DNA of 14,634 bases from positions 101,479 through 116,112 of the forward strand of contig DONT01000008.1 in NCBI GenBank assembly GCA_003513765.1, read 5' to 3'. Each line of letters begins with the position of its first letter. Position 1 is the stretch's first letter. The stretch comes from Jeotgalicoccus sp. (GTDB taxonomy: Bacteria; Bacillota; Bacilli; Staphylococcales; Salinicoccaceae). The notes beneath the pieces were generated by a model. That model worked only from the letters and a program-made list of their open reading frames with translations. It searched no databases and was not told where the DNA came from. Position numbers and translations under genes: made by a program. Of this stretch, positions 1 to 5,858 are shown one piece after another.

Positions 1-165
1 AACGCCTCTGTCAGGTCATTGTGGAATTGACAGTGACCCGGTAACGCCTCTGTCAGGTCATTGTAGGAGTCACAGTGACCTGGTAACGCCACTGCCAGGT
101 CATTGTGGAATTAACAGTGACCCGGTAACGCTTCTGTCAGGTCATTGTAGAAGTCACAGTGACCC
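1..165. repeat. Tandem array of four 42-bp hairpin repeats (left end beyond window)
   Basis: Four contiguous units start at 1, 43, 85 and 127; the last is cut short near 165. All share a conserved core and contain GGTCATTGT and ACAGTGACC arms separated by 7 bases. The arms pair over 9 positions, with one T-G wobble when read as + strand RNA. Units 1 and 3 share one loop type (GGAATTG/GGAATTA) and units 2 and 4 another (AGGAGTC/AGAAGTC), so the true period is 84 bp (an A-B-A-B order). There are no unique spacers between units. The array lies downstream of the murB terminator and looks richer in G and C than the neighbouring intergenic DNA. Its function is unknown; an intergenic palindromic repeat family is the simplest reading. 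Confidence 0.9.
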
Positions 166-194
166 CGCCAGCAGCCGAAACCACCAGAAAACAC

Positions 195-222
195 AAAAAA
201 ACGGCGAACATTATATTCGCCG
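195..222 (-). terminator. Rho-independent terminator of murB
   Basis: Read on the minus strand, a 7-bp stem CGGCGAA/TTCGCCG (222-216 with 208-202) encloses a 7-base loop and is followed directly by seven T (201-195). It lies 24 bases past the murB stop codon. Confidence 0.88.
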
Positions 223-245
223 GCCGTCATAATCAATATATCATT

Positions 246-1169
246 CTATTTCTCTAGCTTATCTCCAATAATACGGACTTCGCGGTGCAGCACGACACCG
301 AATTGTTCCTGAATTGTATCCTGTACGTGATGGATCAGTTCTTCGTAGTCGCTGGCGGTGCCGTCGTCGACGTTAACCATAAATCCTGCGTGCTTCTTTG
401 ACACTTCCACGCCGCCGATGCGGTAGCCCTGTAAGCCCGCTTCCTGAATCAGCTTGCCTGCGAAGTTGCCGGGCGGGCGCTGGAATACGCTGCCGCATGA
501 TGGATATTCTAATGGCTGCTTTGTTTCGCGTTTTTCTGTCAAATCGTCCATCACAGCTTTAATGTCTGCATGGTCTTTATCGGCAGATAATTCAAATTCA
601 GCAGAGATGACAACGAGGTGTTCTGTCTGAACACGGCTGGTACGGTAGCCGAGTTCCAGTTCATCGAGTGTCAGCGTAACGAAGTCACCCATTTCATTAA
701 TGGCAGTGACGTGCTTCAGGCAGTCTTTGACTTCGCCGCCGTATGCGCCTGCATTCATATACACTGCGCCCCCGACAGAACCCGGTATACCGCATGCGAA
801 TTCTAGTCCTGACAATCCATGCTGCAGTGCGATTTGTGATGCATCGATAATCGCCGCGCCGCTTTCTGCGATTAATGTATTCTCCGTCACTGTAATATTA
901 TTTAATTCCAATAGGCTGACGACGATTCCGCGTATGCCGCCGTCCCGAATAATAATATTCGAGCCATTGCCGAGATATGTCACGGGAAGATTATGCGCTT
1001 TGGCAAATTTAATAACTGCCGCCGTATCTTCAATCGTTCCGGCTTCAACATATATATCCGCCGCTCCGCCTGTTTCTGTGTAAGTATATTTATATAATGG
1101 TTCATCTGTTTTAATTATCGATGAAGTTAATATTTTATTTAGCTCCTGGTTAAGCTGCAAGTTATTCAA
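246..1169 (-). CDS. murB: UDP-N-acetylenolpyruvoylglucosamine reductase MurB
   Basis: Cytoplasmic FAD enzyme that uses NADPH to reduce UDP-GlcNAc-enolpyruvate to UDP-MurNAc, the second committed step of peptidoglycan precursor synthesis. The 307-residue length equals that of S. aureus MurB. Visible signatures are YLGNGSNIII (65-74, FAD binding), GIPGSVGGAVYMNAGAYGG (127-145), the Tyr175-Arg176 pair in GYRTS, SCGSVFQRPPG (224-234) with Ser227 as the likely proton donor, and Glu297 in REVRIIG. The start is a TTG (1167-1169); a GAGAGG Shine-Dalgarno sits 9 bases upstream and the nearby upstream ATG runs into a stop. The gene is monocistronic, with its own terminator, and is divergent from a lipoprotein gene. 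Identity is near certain; the exact start is slightly less so. Confidence 0.97.
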   Translation of the reverse strand: MNNLQLNQELNKILTSSIIKTDEPLYKYTYTETGGAADIYVEAGTIEDTAAVIKFAKAHNLPVTYLGNGSNIIIRDGGIRGIVVSLLELNNITVTENTLIAESGAAIIDASQIALQHGLSGLEFACGIPGSVGGAVYMNAGAYGGEVKDCLKHVTAINEMGDFVTLTLDELELGYRTSRVQTEHLVVISAEFELSADKDHADIKAVMDDLTEKRETKQPLEYPSCGSVFQRPPGNFAGKLIQEAGLQGYRIGGVEVSKKHAGFMVNVDDGTASDYEELIHHVQDTIQEQFGVVLHREVRIIGDKLEK

Positions 1170-1201
1170 ATCAATTTTCCTCTCAAATCATACTTATATA
1201 T

Positions 1202-1230
1202 ATTATAGTTTAAATAGAGATAAATTTAAA
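1202..1230 (-). promoter_or_regulatory. Predicted sigma-A promoter of murB
   Basis: The minus strand carries a perfect TATAAT (1207-1202), 17 bases from TTTAAA (1230-1225). That -35 hexamer is its own reverse complement and can also serve the divergent promoter. The -35 is weak, so this is a prediction. Confidence 0.5.
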
Positions 1231-1252
1231 CTCACATAATTTATGATATAAT
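1225..1252 (+). promoter_or_regulatory. Predicted sigma-A promoter of the EMYY lipoprotein gene
   Basis: A perfect TATAAT at 1247-1252 is preceded by TG with one base between (TGATATAAT), the extended -10 form. TTTAAA at 1225-1230 lies 16 bases upstream. Transcription would start near 1259, leaving a leader of about 40 bases. Confidence 0.55.
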
Positions 1253-1300
1253 GTACCATATTATAAATAAAGTAAATTAATCAAAAAGCGAGGTTCTTAT

Positions 1301-2197
1301 ATGAATGGCAAATCGCTGATATTACGCCCCGTTGGCCTGCTGCTCTTTCTGCTGCTGGCGGCCTGCGGAAACAATTTGGAAGCTGATTTACTTACTTATG
1401 AAGAAAGTACAGAGCAGCTGATCAGCCTTAATAATGAATTTAATGACACCGTTAATAATATGAATTTCGATAAACTTCAGCTGATGTATTACGGAGATGA
1501 AGATGTGGATATTGAATATCTGCAGAATTTAAAAACGGAAGTCGATGAAAATCTCGTGCCGATTACAGACAGCCTCTCTGAGGAACTGGATAATATCGAA
1601 GTAACAAACAGCGAAATTGAAGAAGCACACAGTATTATAAGTGAGAGCGTCAGCGTAAAGCATGATTTTACGTCTCAGATGTCTTCATTTTTAGACTCCT
1701 ACGTACTGTCAATTGATTCTAACTCACAGCTCGTCTCGCTGAGCCATTCATTTATTACGCATCAGGAGGAGCGCGATAACATTATTGAATCAGCTGAAAG
1801 CCCTGAGGAAGTTGCTGAGATTAACCAGCTGATTGAAGTGCTCAATGTTAACAGTGAAGCGCTCGATGAACATTCTACCGCATTCCATAATGAAAAAAGC
1901 GTGGAAGAAAAAGAACAGTATGCCAACGATATTCTATTGCCGATGCTGGATGAGCATATTGCAGCGCTGAATGCACTGAACATATCGACGGATAAAGCAA
2001 CTCGTGCACGGACGATTTCACTCGAGATGTATTATAATTACCGCACTTATTTTGAAGAACGTAAAAAAGTAATGGCTTCCGTTGAAAACCTGCAGGAAGT
2101 ATCATTGCAAAATGTATTGCCGCTCGTTGAAACAGCAGCGACACTCGACAGCCAGTATAAAGAAGCGCTTGAAAACAAAAAAAATGAGACCCGCTAG
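1301..2197 (+). CDS. EMYY-motif lipoprotein (function unknown)
   Basis: Predicted surface lipoprotein of 298 residues. The N-terminus has a hydrophobic stretch (residues 11-21) ending in the lipobox LAAC, so Cys22 would be lipidated after signal peptidase II cleavage. The mature part is strongly acidic and probably mostly alpha-helical, with Glu/Leu/Asn-rich segments and no enzymatic motif I recognise. The tetrapeptide EMYY occurs at 242-245 in a Tyr-rich patch (EMYYNYRTYFEERKK). This matches, from memory, the staphylococcal family named after that motif; it also resembles YkyA-type wall-associated lipoproteins in general build. The SD GCGAGG lies 7 bases before the ATG. The stop codon lies inside a terminator hairpin shared with the convergent gene. 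The role is unknown; the lipoprotein call is firm, the family name moderately so. Confidence 0.8.
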   Translation: MNGKSLILRPVGLLLFLLLAACGNNLEADLLTYEESTEQLISLNNEFNDTVNNMNFDKLQLMYYGDEDVDIEYLQNLKTEVDENLVPITDSLSEELDNIEVTNSEIEEAHSIISESVSVKHDFTSQMSSFLDSYVLSIDSNSQLVSLSHSFITHQEERDNIIESAESPEEVAEINQLIEVLNVNSEALDEHSTAFHNEKSVEEKEQYANDILLPMLDEHIAALNALNISTDKATRARTISLEMYYNYRTYFEERKKVMASVENLQEVSLQNVLPLVETAATLDSQYKEALENKKNETR

Positions 2198-2210
2198 GAG
2201 CCTCATTTTT
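2181..2210. terminator. Bidirectional terminator across two convergent stop codons
   Basis: AAAAATGAG and CTCATTTTT flank a 13-base centre. On the minus strand the stem continues through GCTCC/GGGTC with wobbles, so it is more stable in that direction. The hairpin covers the lipoprotein's last codons (stop 2195-2197) and the stop of the minus-strand gene (2203-2205). Each strand ends its stem in a T-rich run. Confidence 0.7.
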
Positions 2211-2454
2211 TAACGTTGTTGCCTGTGTCTTTACCGGTCTGCAGATTATGTAAAGGATGCTGCGGATCTTTTTCGATTTTTGAAATCATTACATTTCTTA
2301 AAATTACAGTAACGAGCCAAAATGCAAAGACTGCAAGCAGTATCCAGGACATTAAATTGTTGTTGTCAAAATCTAAAAAGAACAGCACGACGACGATAAA
2401 AAGAATCGCGTTAAGCGAGTCAAGGAATGTCCAGCGTTTTAATTTCTTAGTCAT
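2203..2454 (-). CDS. Small two-helix membrane protein of unknown function
   Basis: An 83-residue protein with a basic N-terminus (MTKKLKRW) and two hydrophobic segments, about residues 14-28 and 34-52, separated by a short acidic/Asn turn (DFDNNN). A charged, His- and Lys-containing tail follows. By the positive-inside rule both ends probably face the cytoplasm. A strong SD (GGAGG) precedes the ATG by about 8 bases, and an extended -10 lies just upstream, so it is very likely expressed. I recognise no family motif. It converges on the EMYY lipoprotein and diverges from brxC, which gives no functional clue. Confidence 0.75.
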   Translation of the reverse strand: MTKKLKRWTFLDSLNAILFIVVVLFFLDFDNNNLMSWILLAVFAFWLVTVILRNVMISKIEKDPQHPLHNLQTGKDTGNNVKK

Positions 2455-2477
2455 AATTAATCCTCCAGTACAGTTGC

Positions 2478-2486
2478 ATTATATCA
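2478..2486 (-). promoter_or_regulatory. Extended -10 promoter of the small membrane protein gene
   Basis: The minus strand reads TGATATAAT (2486-2478), inside the same 11-mer (ATGATATAATG) found at 1243-1253. No good -35 is visible, as expected for an extended -10 promoter. It lies about 25 bases before the start codon. Confidence 0.45.
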
Positions 2487-2504
2487 TATGTTTTTAAACT
2501 GATT

Positions 2505-2513
2505 TGCTATATT
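2505..2513 (+). promoter_or_regulatory. Possible extended -10 promoter of brxC
   Basis: TGCTATATT fits the TGnTATAAT form with one mismatch and has no clear -35. An alternative, TATAAA at 2534-2539, would leave almost no leader before the SD at 2546-2552. Confidence 0.35.
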
Positions 2514-2559
2514 TTTAAATAAGTGATAAATTATATAAAGTTATGAAAGGTGTGATGAA

Positions 2560-2880
2560 ATGTTAACTAAAATAACCAATATAGATGCATTTCAAAATCT
2601 AATTAAAAATAAAACTGAATTTTATTTTTTAAAACACAGCAACACTTGCCCGATATCTGCATCGGCTTTTGAAGAATTTCAAAAGTTTCACTATGAAAGA
2701 GATATGGACGGCTATTATTTAATCGTCCAGGATCATCGCGACCTATCTAACTATATCTCTGAAACTTACGATATAAAACATGAATCGCCGCAGGCATTTT
2801 ACTTCTCCAAAGGAAGCGTGAAGTGGCATGATTCACACGGTAAAATTACATTAAGCACTCTGTCGAGTGTAGAAGATTAA
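2560..2880 (+). CDS. brxC: Monothiol bacilliredoxin BrxC (YtxJ family)
   Basis: A 106-residue cytoplasmic thioredoxin-fold protein. The active-site region FLKHSNTCPIS (23-33) has a single cysteine, Cys30, in the TCPIS signature of the YtxJ/BrxC family. The SPQAF segment (76-80) supplies the cis-proline loop (Pro77) of thioredoxin folds. Family knowledge: these proteins take part in removing bacillithiol from S-bacillithiolated proteins after oxidative stress in Firmicutes that make bacillithiol. An AAAGGTG Shine-Dalgarno precedes the ATG; an overlapping ATG at 2555 reads into a stop after two codons. Its stop codon is followed at once by a strong bidirectional terminator. Confidence 0.88.
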   Translation: MLTKITNIDAFQNLIKNKTEFYFLKHSNTCPISASAFEEFQKFHYERDMDGYYLIVQDHRDLSNYISETYDIKHESPQAFYFSKGSVKWHDSHGKITLSTLSSVED

Positions 2881-2906
2881 AAAAACGAGCCGGGGCTCGT
2901 TTTTTT
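2879..2906. terminator. Bidirectional terminator between brxC and gdpS
   Basis: A fully symmetric hairpin: seven A, CGAGC, loop CGGG, GCTCG, seven T. It overlaps the last bases of the brxC stop codon and ends two bases before the gdpS stop codon (2908-2910), so it can end transcripts from both sides. Confidence 0.92.
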
Positions 2907-2907
2907 A

Positions 2908-3957
2908 TTATCCAATTGGGGCAAACATTACTCTGTTTTGTCCCAGTTTTTTCGCTTCAAACAATGCGCCTTCCGCTTCTTTTAACAGATCGCGTTTTGT
3001 CGCACCGGCTGTATTTTTGTAGCCGACACCGATTGAGACAGTCGCATCGACTGTGTCGATTTCGTTGACGTGGAATTTCGAATATTCCACGCTGTTGCGT
3101 ATTGCTTCGCCGAGACGGACCGTTTTATCGAATGACAGATTTGGAATAATCATCGCAAACTCTTCCCCGCTGTTTCTGAACAGATGACCGCCTGTCGGCA
3201 CGTAATTTTTTAACAGCGATGCCATTTGACTGATAATTTTATCGCCGGAATCGTAACTGTGTTTGTCGTTATACGATTTAAAATTGTCGATATCGATTAG
3301 CAGAAGACTCAGCGTGTCGTCATTTTCAAAATGATCGTCGACTAATTTGTCGAGTGATTTAACATTGCCGAGCTGTGTTAAGTGGTCGATAAACTCATCA
3401 TCATCGATACGCTTGTTTAATCTGTATATCGTATTAATATCTTCATACATCATATGTGCAACAAATATAATCAGTGATGTTACAACGAGTAGTATTATAC
3501 CTGTCATTAATGATATATTGTAGAAGAATTGGTTCATGACGATCATATACAAAGAAGTAAAGATAATATTCGTCACGACCAAATTCACATTCGTTATTTT
3601 ACGCATGAACGGCACGACCATCAAAAACAGCATATATAGCGCTAAGAATACGATATAAGCTGAGGTGCTGTGTTCAAAAATAAAGTGATAGAAGAAATAT
3701 ACGACAGCGGCTGACATCAGGCCGTAGTAAAATTTATTATATGCTGCGAGAATTAACAGCGGAATAAAAAATAGTGAAAATTCGCCCTGTGATGTATTGA
3801 AGGGCACGAGCAGTGACAAAATTGACAATGTTGTCATTAAGAGTGACTGAAACAAACCTGTTTCCACAATCTTTTTTTCTTCGAAAAATTGAATACGGTA
3901 AAAGAGGTATATACCGCTTATAATCAATGCGATATTTAAAAGAAAATCAATAAACAT
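2908..3957 (-). CDS. gdpS: Membrane-anchored GGDEF-domain protein GdpS
   Basis: Integral membrane protein with several hydrophobic helices in its N-terminal half, resembling a 5TM-type sensor, and a C-terminal GGDEF (diguanylate cyclase-like) domain. With the start used here it has 349 residues; numbers below follow the 361-residue form that starts at 3993. The GGDEF domain spans about 195-361 and includes the variant TQLGN (206-210), LIDIDNFK (232-239) with the expected metal-binding Asp, and the signature SGEEF (275-279) in place of GG[D/E]EF. No RxxD product-inhibition site lies upstream of it. An AGGAGG sits 6 bases before the ATG at 3957-3955, whereas the upstream ATG at 3993 overlaps a TATAAT box and has no SD, so I chose the shorter form. 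The neighbouring position to tagO matches staphylococcal gdpS, whose product has been reported to act on biofilm genes without making c-di-GMP. Confidence 0.88.
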   Translation of the reverse strand: MFIDFLLNIALIISGIYLFYRIQFFEEKKIVETGLFQSLLMTTLSILSLLVPFNTSQGEFSLFFIPLLILAAYNKFYYGLMSAAVVYFFYHFIFEHSTSAYIVFLALYMLFLMVVPFMRKITNVNLVVTNIIFTSLYMIVMNQFFYNISLMTGIILLVVTSLIIFVAHMMYEDINTIYRLNKRIDDDEFIDHLTQLGNVKSLDKLVDDHFENDDTLSLLLIDIDNFKSYNDKHSYDSGDKIISQMASLLKNYVPTGGHLFRNSGEEFAMIIPNLSFDKTVRLGEAIRNSVEYSKFHVNEIDTVDATVSIGVGYKNTAGATKRDLLKEAEGALFEAKKLGQNRVMFAPIG

Positions 3958-3991
3958 AGCACGCCTCCTGACCGGATAAATTAATGTCTTC

Positions 3992-4020
3992 ATTATACAA
4001 TGATTTATTCATTAAGGAAA
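3992..4020 (-). promoter_or_regulatory. Possible gdpS promoter overlapping the upstream ATG
   Basis: A perfect TATAAT on the minus strand (3997-3992) overlaps the ATG of the longer gdpS frame; a weak TTTCCT lies 17 bases upstream. Transcription would begin near 3985, downstream of that ATG, which supports the start at 3957. Confidence 0.4.
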
Positions 4021-4053
4021 ATTATCATTTGATTCTTTAAAAAGGAAACTTTT

Positions 4054-4071
4054 TATACCGAATATGGTATA
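4054..4071. other. Inverted repeat upstream of tagO
   Basis: TATACC-GAATAT-GGTATA forms 6-base perfect arms around a 6-base centre, 30 bases before the tagO start codon. It could be an operator or part of the promoter: TATATT at 4068-4073 is a possible -10, and TTGATT at 4029-4034 a possible -35 for a different register. No assignment is secure. Confidence 0.3.
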
Positions 4072-4101
4072 TTTAATTGGATTAAAAATACGGGTGAGAA
4101 T

Positions 4102-5151
4102 ATGTATACTTTATTTATTTTATGTATATCGTTCGCGATATCTTTATTAATAGTGCCGCTCTTTATATACCTCGCGAAACGTTTCGGGTTTGTAGACTAT
4201 CCAAACTACCGCAAGGTGCATAAAGTGCCGATGCCTTATCTCGGCGGCGTGGCAATCTTGCTGAGCTTTACTATTGTAACTCTGTTTGCTCAGCCTGTTG
4301 AAACTGAATACAAACCGATTATTATCGGTGCAGTGGTTATCTGTCTGATTGGTCTGATTGATGACAAGTATGATCTGAAGCCGTTTATTAAATTCCTCGG
4401 CCAGCTCGTTGCCATCGCAGTACCGATTTCCTACGGCATTGTTATCGATACAATTACGCCGTTCGGCATTGAAATCAACTTTGGTATCTTTTCAATACTG
4501 GTCACTGTTATTTGGCTTGCCGCGATTATTAACGCGATTAATCTGATTGACGGTCTCGACGGTCTTGCTACCGGGGTAGTGATTATTGCACTGGCGAGTA
4601 TCGCAATTATTACGATATTCCAGCAGAATCTATTCGTTATGATGCTCTGTGTTATTTTACTCGGAGCATGTCTCGGATTTCTGCCGTACAACTTTCACCC
4701 TGCAAAAATATTTCTCGGTGATAACGGCGCGATGATGCTCGGCTATATTATAGGTGTACTGTCCATTATCGGTTTTAAAAACATTACGTTTATATCACTG
4801 TTCTTCCCGATTATTATACTCGGCGTGCCGTTTATGGATATATTTTTCGCGGCAGTCCGGCGGTACAGGGAAGGCGTGTCCGTAATGCGGGCAGATAAAA
4901 ACCACCTGCATCACAGAGTGCAGCAGCTCGGATTTTCCCACAGAGAGACCGTTGTGCTGATTTACTTTATTGCTCTTCTTTTTGCAATCGGCGGTGTGAT
5001 TATGTATCTCGCAACAGTTCCAGGTGCGGTAATTATCGGTATTCTGCTGCTGTTTACTATGAACATCGTCGTCGAGGCGACTAACCTGATTGGTTCAAAT
5101 CGGCGTCCGGTATTGAACTTTTTTCAGAAAGTATTTAATAAAATTCCATAA
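4102..5151 (+). CDS. tagO: Undecaprenyl-phosphate N-acetylglucosaminyl-1-phosphate transferase TagO
   Basis: Polytopic membrane enzyme of the MraY/WecA family that transfers GlcNAc-1-phosphate from UDP-GlcNAc to undecaprenyl phosphate, the first step of wall teichoic acid synthesis. The protein has 349 residues with about ten or eleven hydrophobic segments. Family motifs appear in order: LIDDKYDL with Asp87-Asp88, NAINLIDGLDGLATG (144-158) with Asp150 and Asp153, FLGDNGAMMLGY (204-215), and the His-rich cytoplasmic loop DKNHLHHRVQQLGFS (265-279). A modest SD (GGGTGAG) lies close to the ATG. The staphylococcal homologue is also called llm. The gene is followed with no intervening base by the convergent yigZ-type gene, and I see no terminator between them. 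Confidence 0.95.
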   Translation: MYTLFILCISFAISLLIVPLFIYLAKRFGFVDYPNYRKVHKVPMPYLGGVAILLSFTIVTLFAQPVETEYKPIIIGAVVICLIGLIDDKYDLKPFIKFLGQLVAIAVPISYGIVIDTITPFGIEINFGIFSILVTVIWLAAIINAINLIDGLDGLATGVVIIALASIAIITIFQQNLFVMMLCVILLGACLGFLPYNFHPAKIFLGDNGAMMLGYIIGVLSIIGFKNITFISLFFPIIILGVPFMDIFFAAVRRYREGVSVMRADKNHLHHRVQQLGFSHRETVVLIYFIALLFAIGGVIMYLATVPGAVIIGILLLFTMNIVVEATNLIGSNRRPVLNFFQKVFNKIP

Positions 5152-5781
5152 TCAGACTTTTTCTTCAGCGATAATAATATCGCCCGCTTCATAAAAGAAA
5201 CTGTTGCTGGTAATTTCTCTTAAGGTGTTGACGATGTCGTCAGCACCTTTTTCTTTAACGTGAATGACATAGCTCACTTTATCAGTATAGTCCTGTGAGA
5301 TGATTGACGCATCTGTCGTACCGAGAAAATGCTCAAACTTGCTCGTAAAAGTATAGTCGAGCGTAACAGTGAGCGGAACAACCGGAACTTCAACAGCTTT
5401 ACCGGCCTCCTGAACTGCACTCGCTGCCCCTTGTGAATACGCACGAATTAAGCCGCCGGCACCAAGTTTAATGCCGCCGTAATAACGGGTAACGACAACT
5501 GCAACATTATAGAGCTCTTCTTTTTTCAGCACTTCCAGTATCGGAACGCCGGCTGTACCCTGAGGTTCACCGTCATCGTCCGCCTTTTGAATCAGCGCAC
5601 TTTTGCCGACGATATAGGCGCTGCAATTATGCGTGGCCGCCTTGTGCTCTTTTTTTATATCTGCGATGAATGCCTTCGCTTCTTCTTCTGACTCTGTCCG
5701 TTTTATAAACGATAAAAACCGGGACTTTTTAATAACGGTTTCCGTTCTTGCACTTTTATAATTCATGTATTTTTGTTCCAT
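5152..5781 (-). CDS. YigZ/IMPACT-family protein (YvyE homologue)
   Basis: A 209-residue soluble protein with the two-domain layout of the YigZ family: an N-terminal UPF0029/IMPACT domain (about 1-125) and a C-terminal domain of about 75 residues. Conserved family segments are AATHNCSAY (48-56), DDDGEPQGTAG (68-78) and VVVTRYYGGIKLGAGGL (95-111). The eukaryotic relative IMPACT modulates translation control; the bacterial role is not well defined, with a link to ribosomes or proteolysis only suggested. A good SD (GAGGTG) lies 5 bases before the ATG. The adjacent tagO gene is its neighbour in B. subtilis too (yvyE). Its TGA stop abuts the tagO TAA, so antisense read-through in both genes is possible. 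Confidence 0.92.
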   Translation of the reverse strand: MEQKYMNYKSARTETVIKKSRFLSFIKRTESEEEAKAFIADIKKEHKAATHNCSAYIVGKSALIQKADDDGEPQGTAGVPILEVLKKEELYNVAVVVTRYYGGIKLGAGGLIRAYSQGAASAVQEAGKAVEVPVVPLTVTLDYTFTSKFEHFLGTTDASIISQDYTDKVSYVIHVKEKGADDIVNTLREITSNSFFYEAGDIIIAEEKV

Positions 5782-5800
5782 ACGAACACCTCAATAATAG

Positions 5801-5829
5801 TTTATCATATGTCTGATATGTAGTAGAAT
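5801..5829 (+). promoter_or_regulatory. Possible fakB1 promoter
   Basis: TAGAAT (5824-5829) lies 17 bases after TTTATC (5801-5806). Both hexamers are imperfect. The leader before the SD at 5846 would be about 10 bases. Confidence 0.3.
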
Positions 5830-5858
5830 AGTTACGAGATGAATTGGAGGAGACGCAT

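Noticed and set aside
1..165. CRISPR array
   Set aside because: Units are contiguous, the variable 7-base loops occur in two recurring types instead of unique spacers, and no cas gene is present.
700..1083. Plus-strand open frame of 127 codons inside murB
   Set aside because: It lies fully antisense to a clear murB, has no SD and shows no protein-like pattern; it mirrors murB codon usage.
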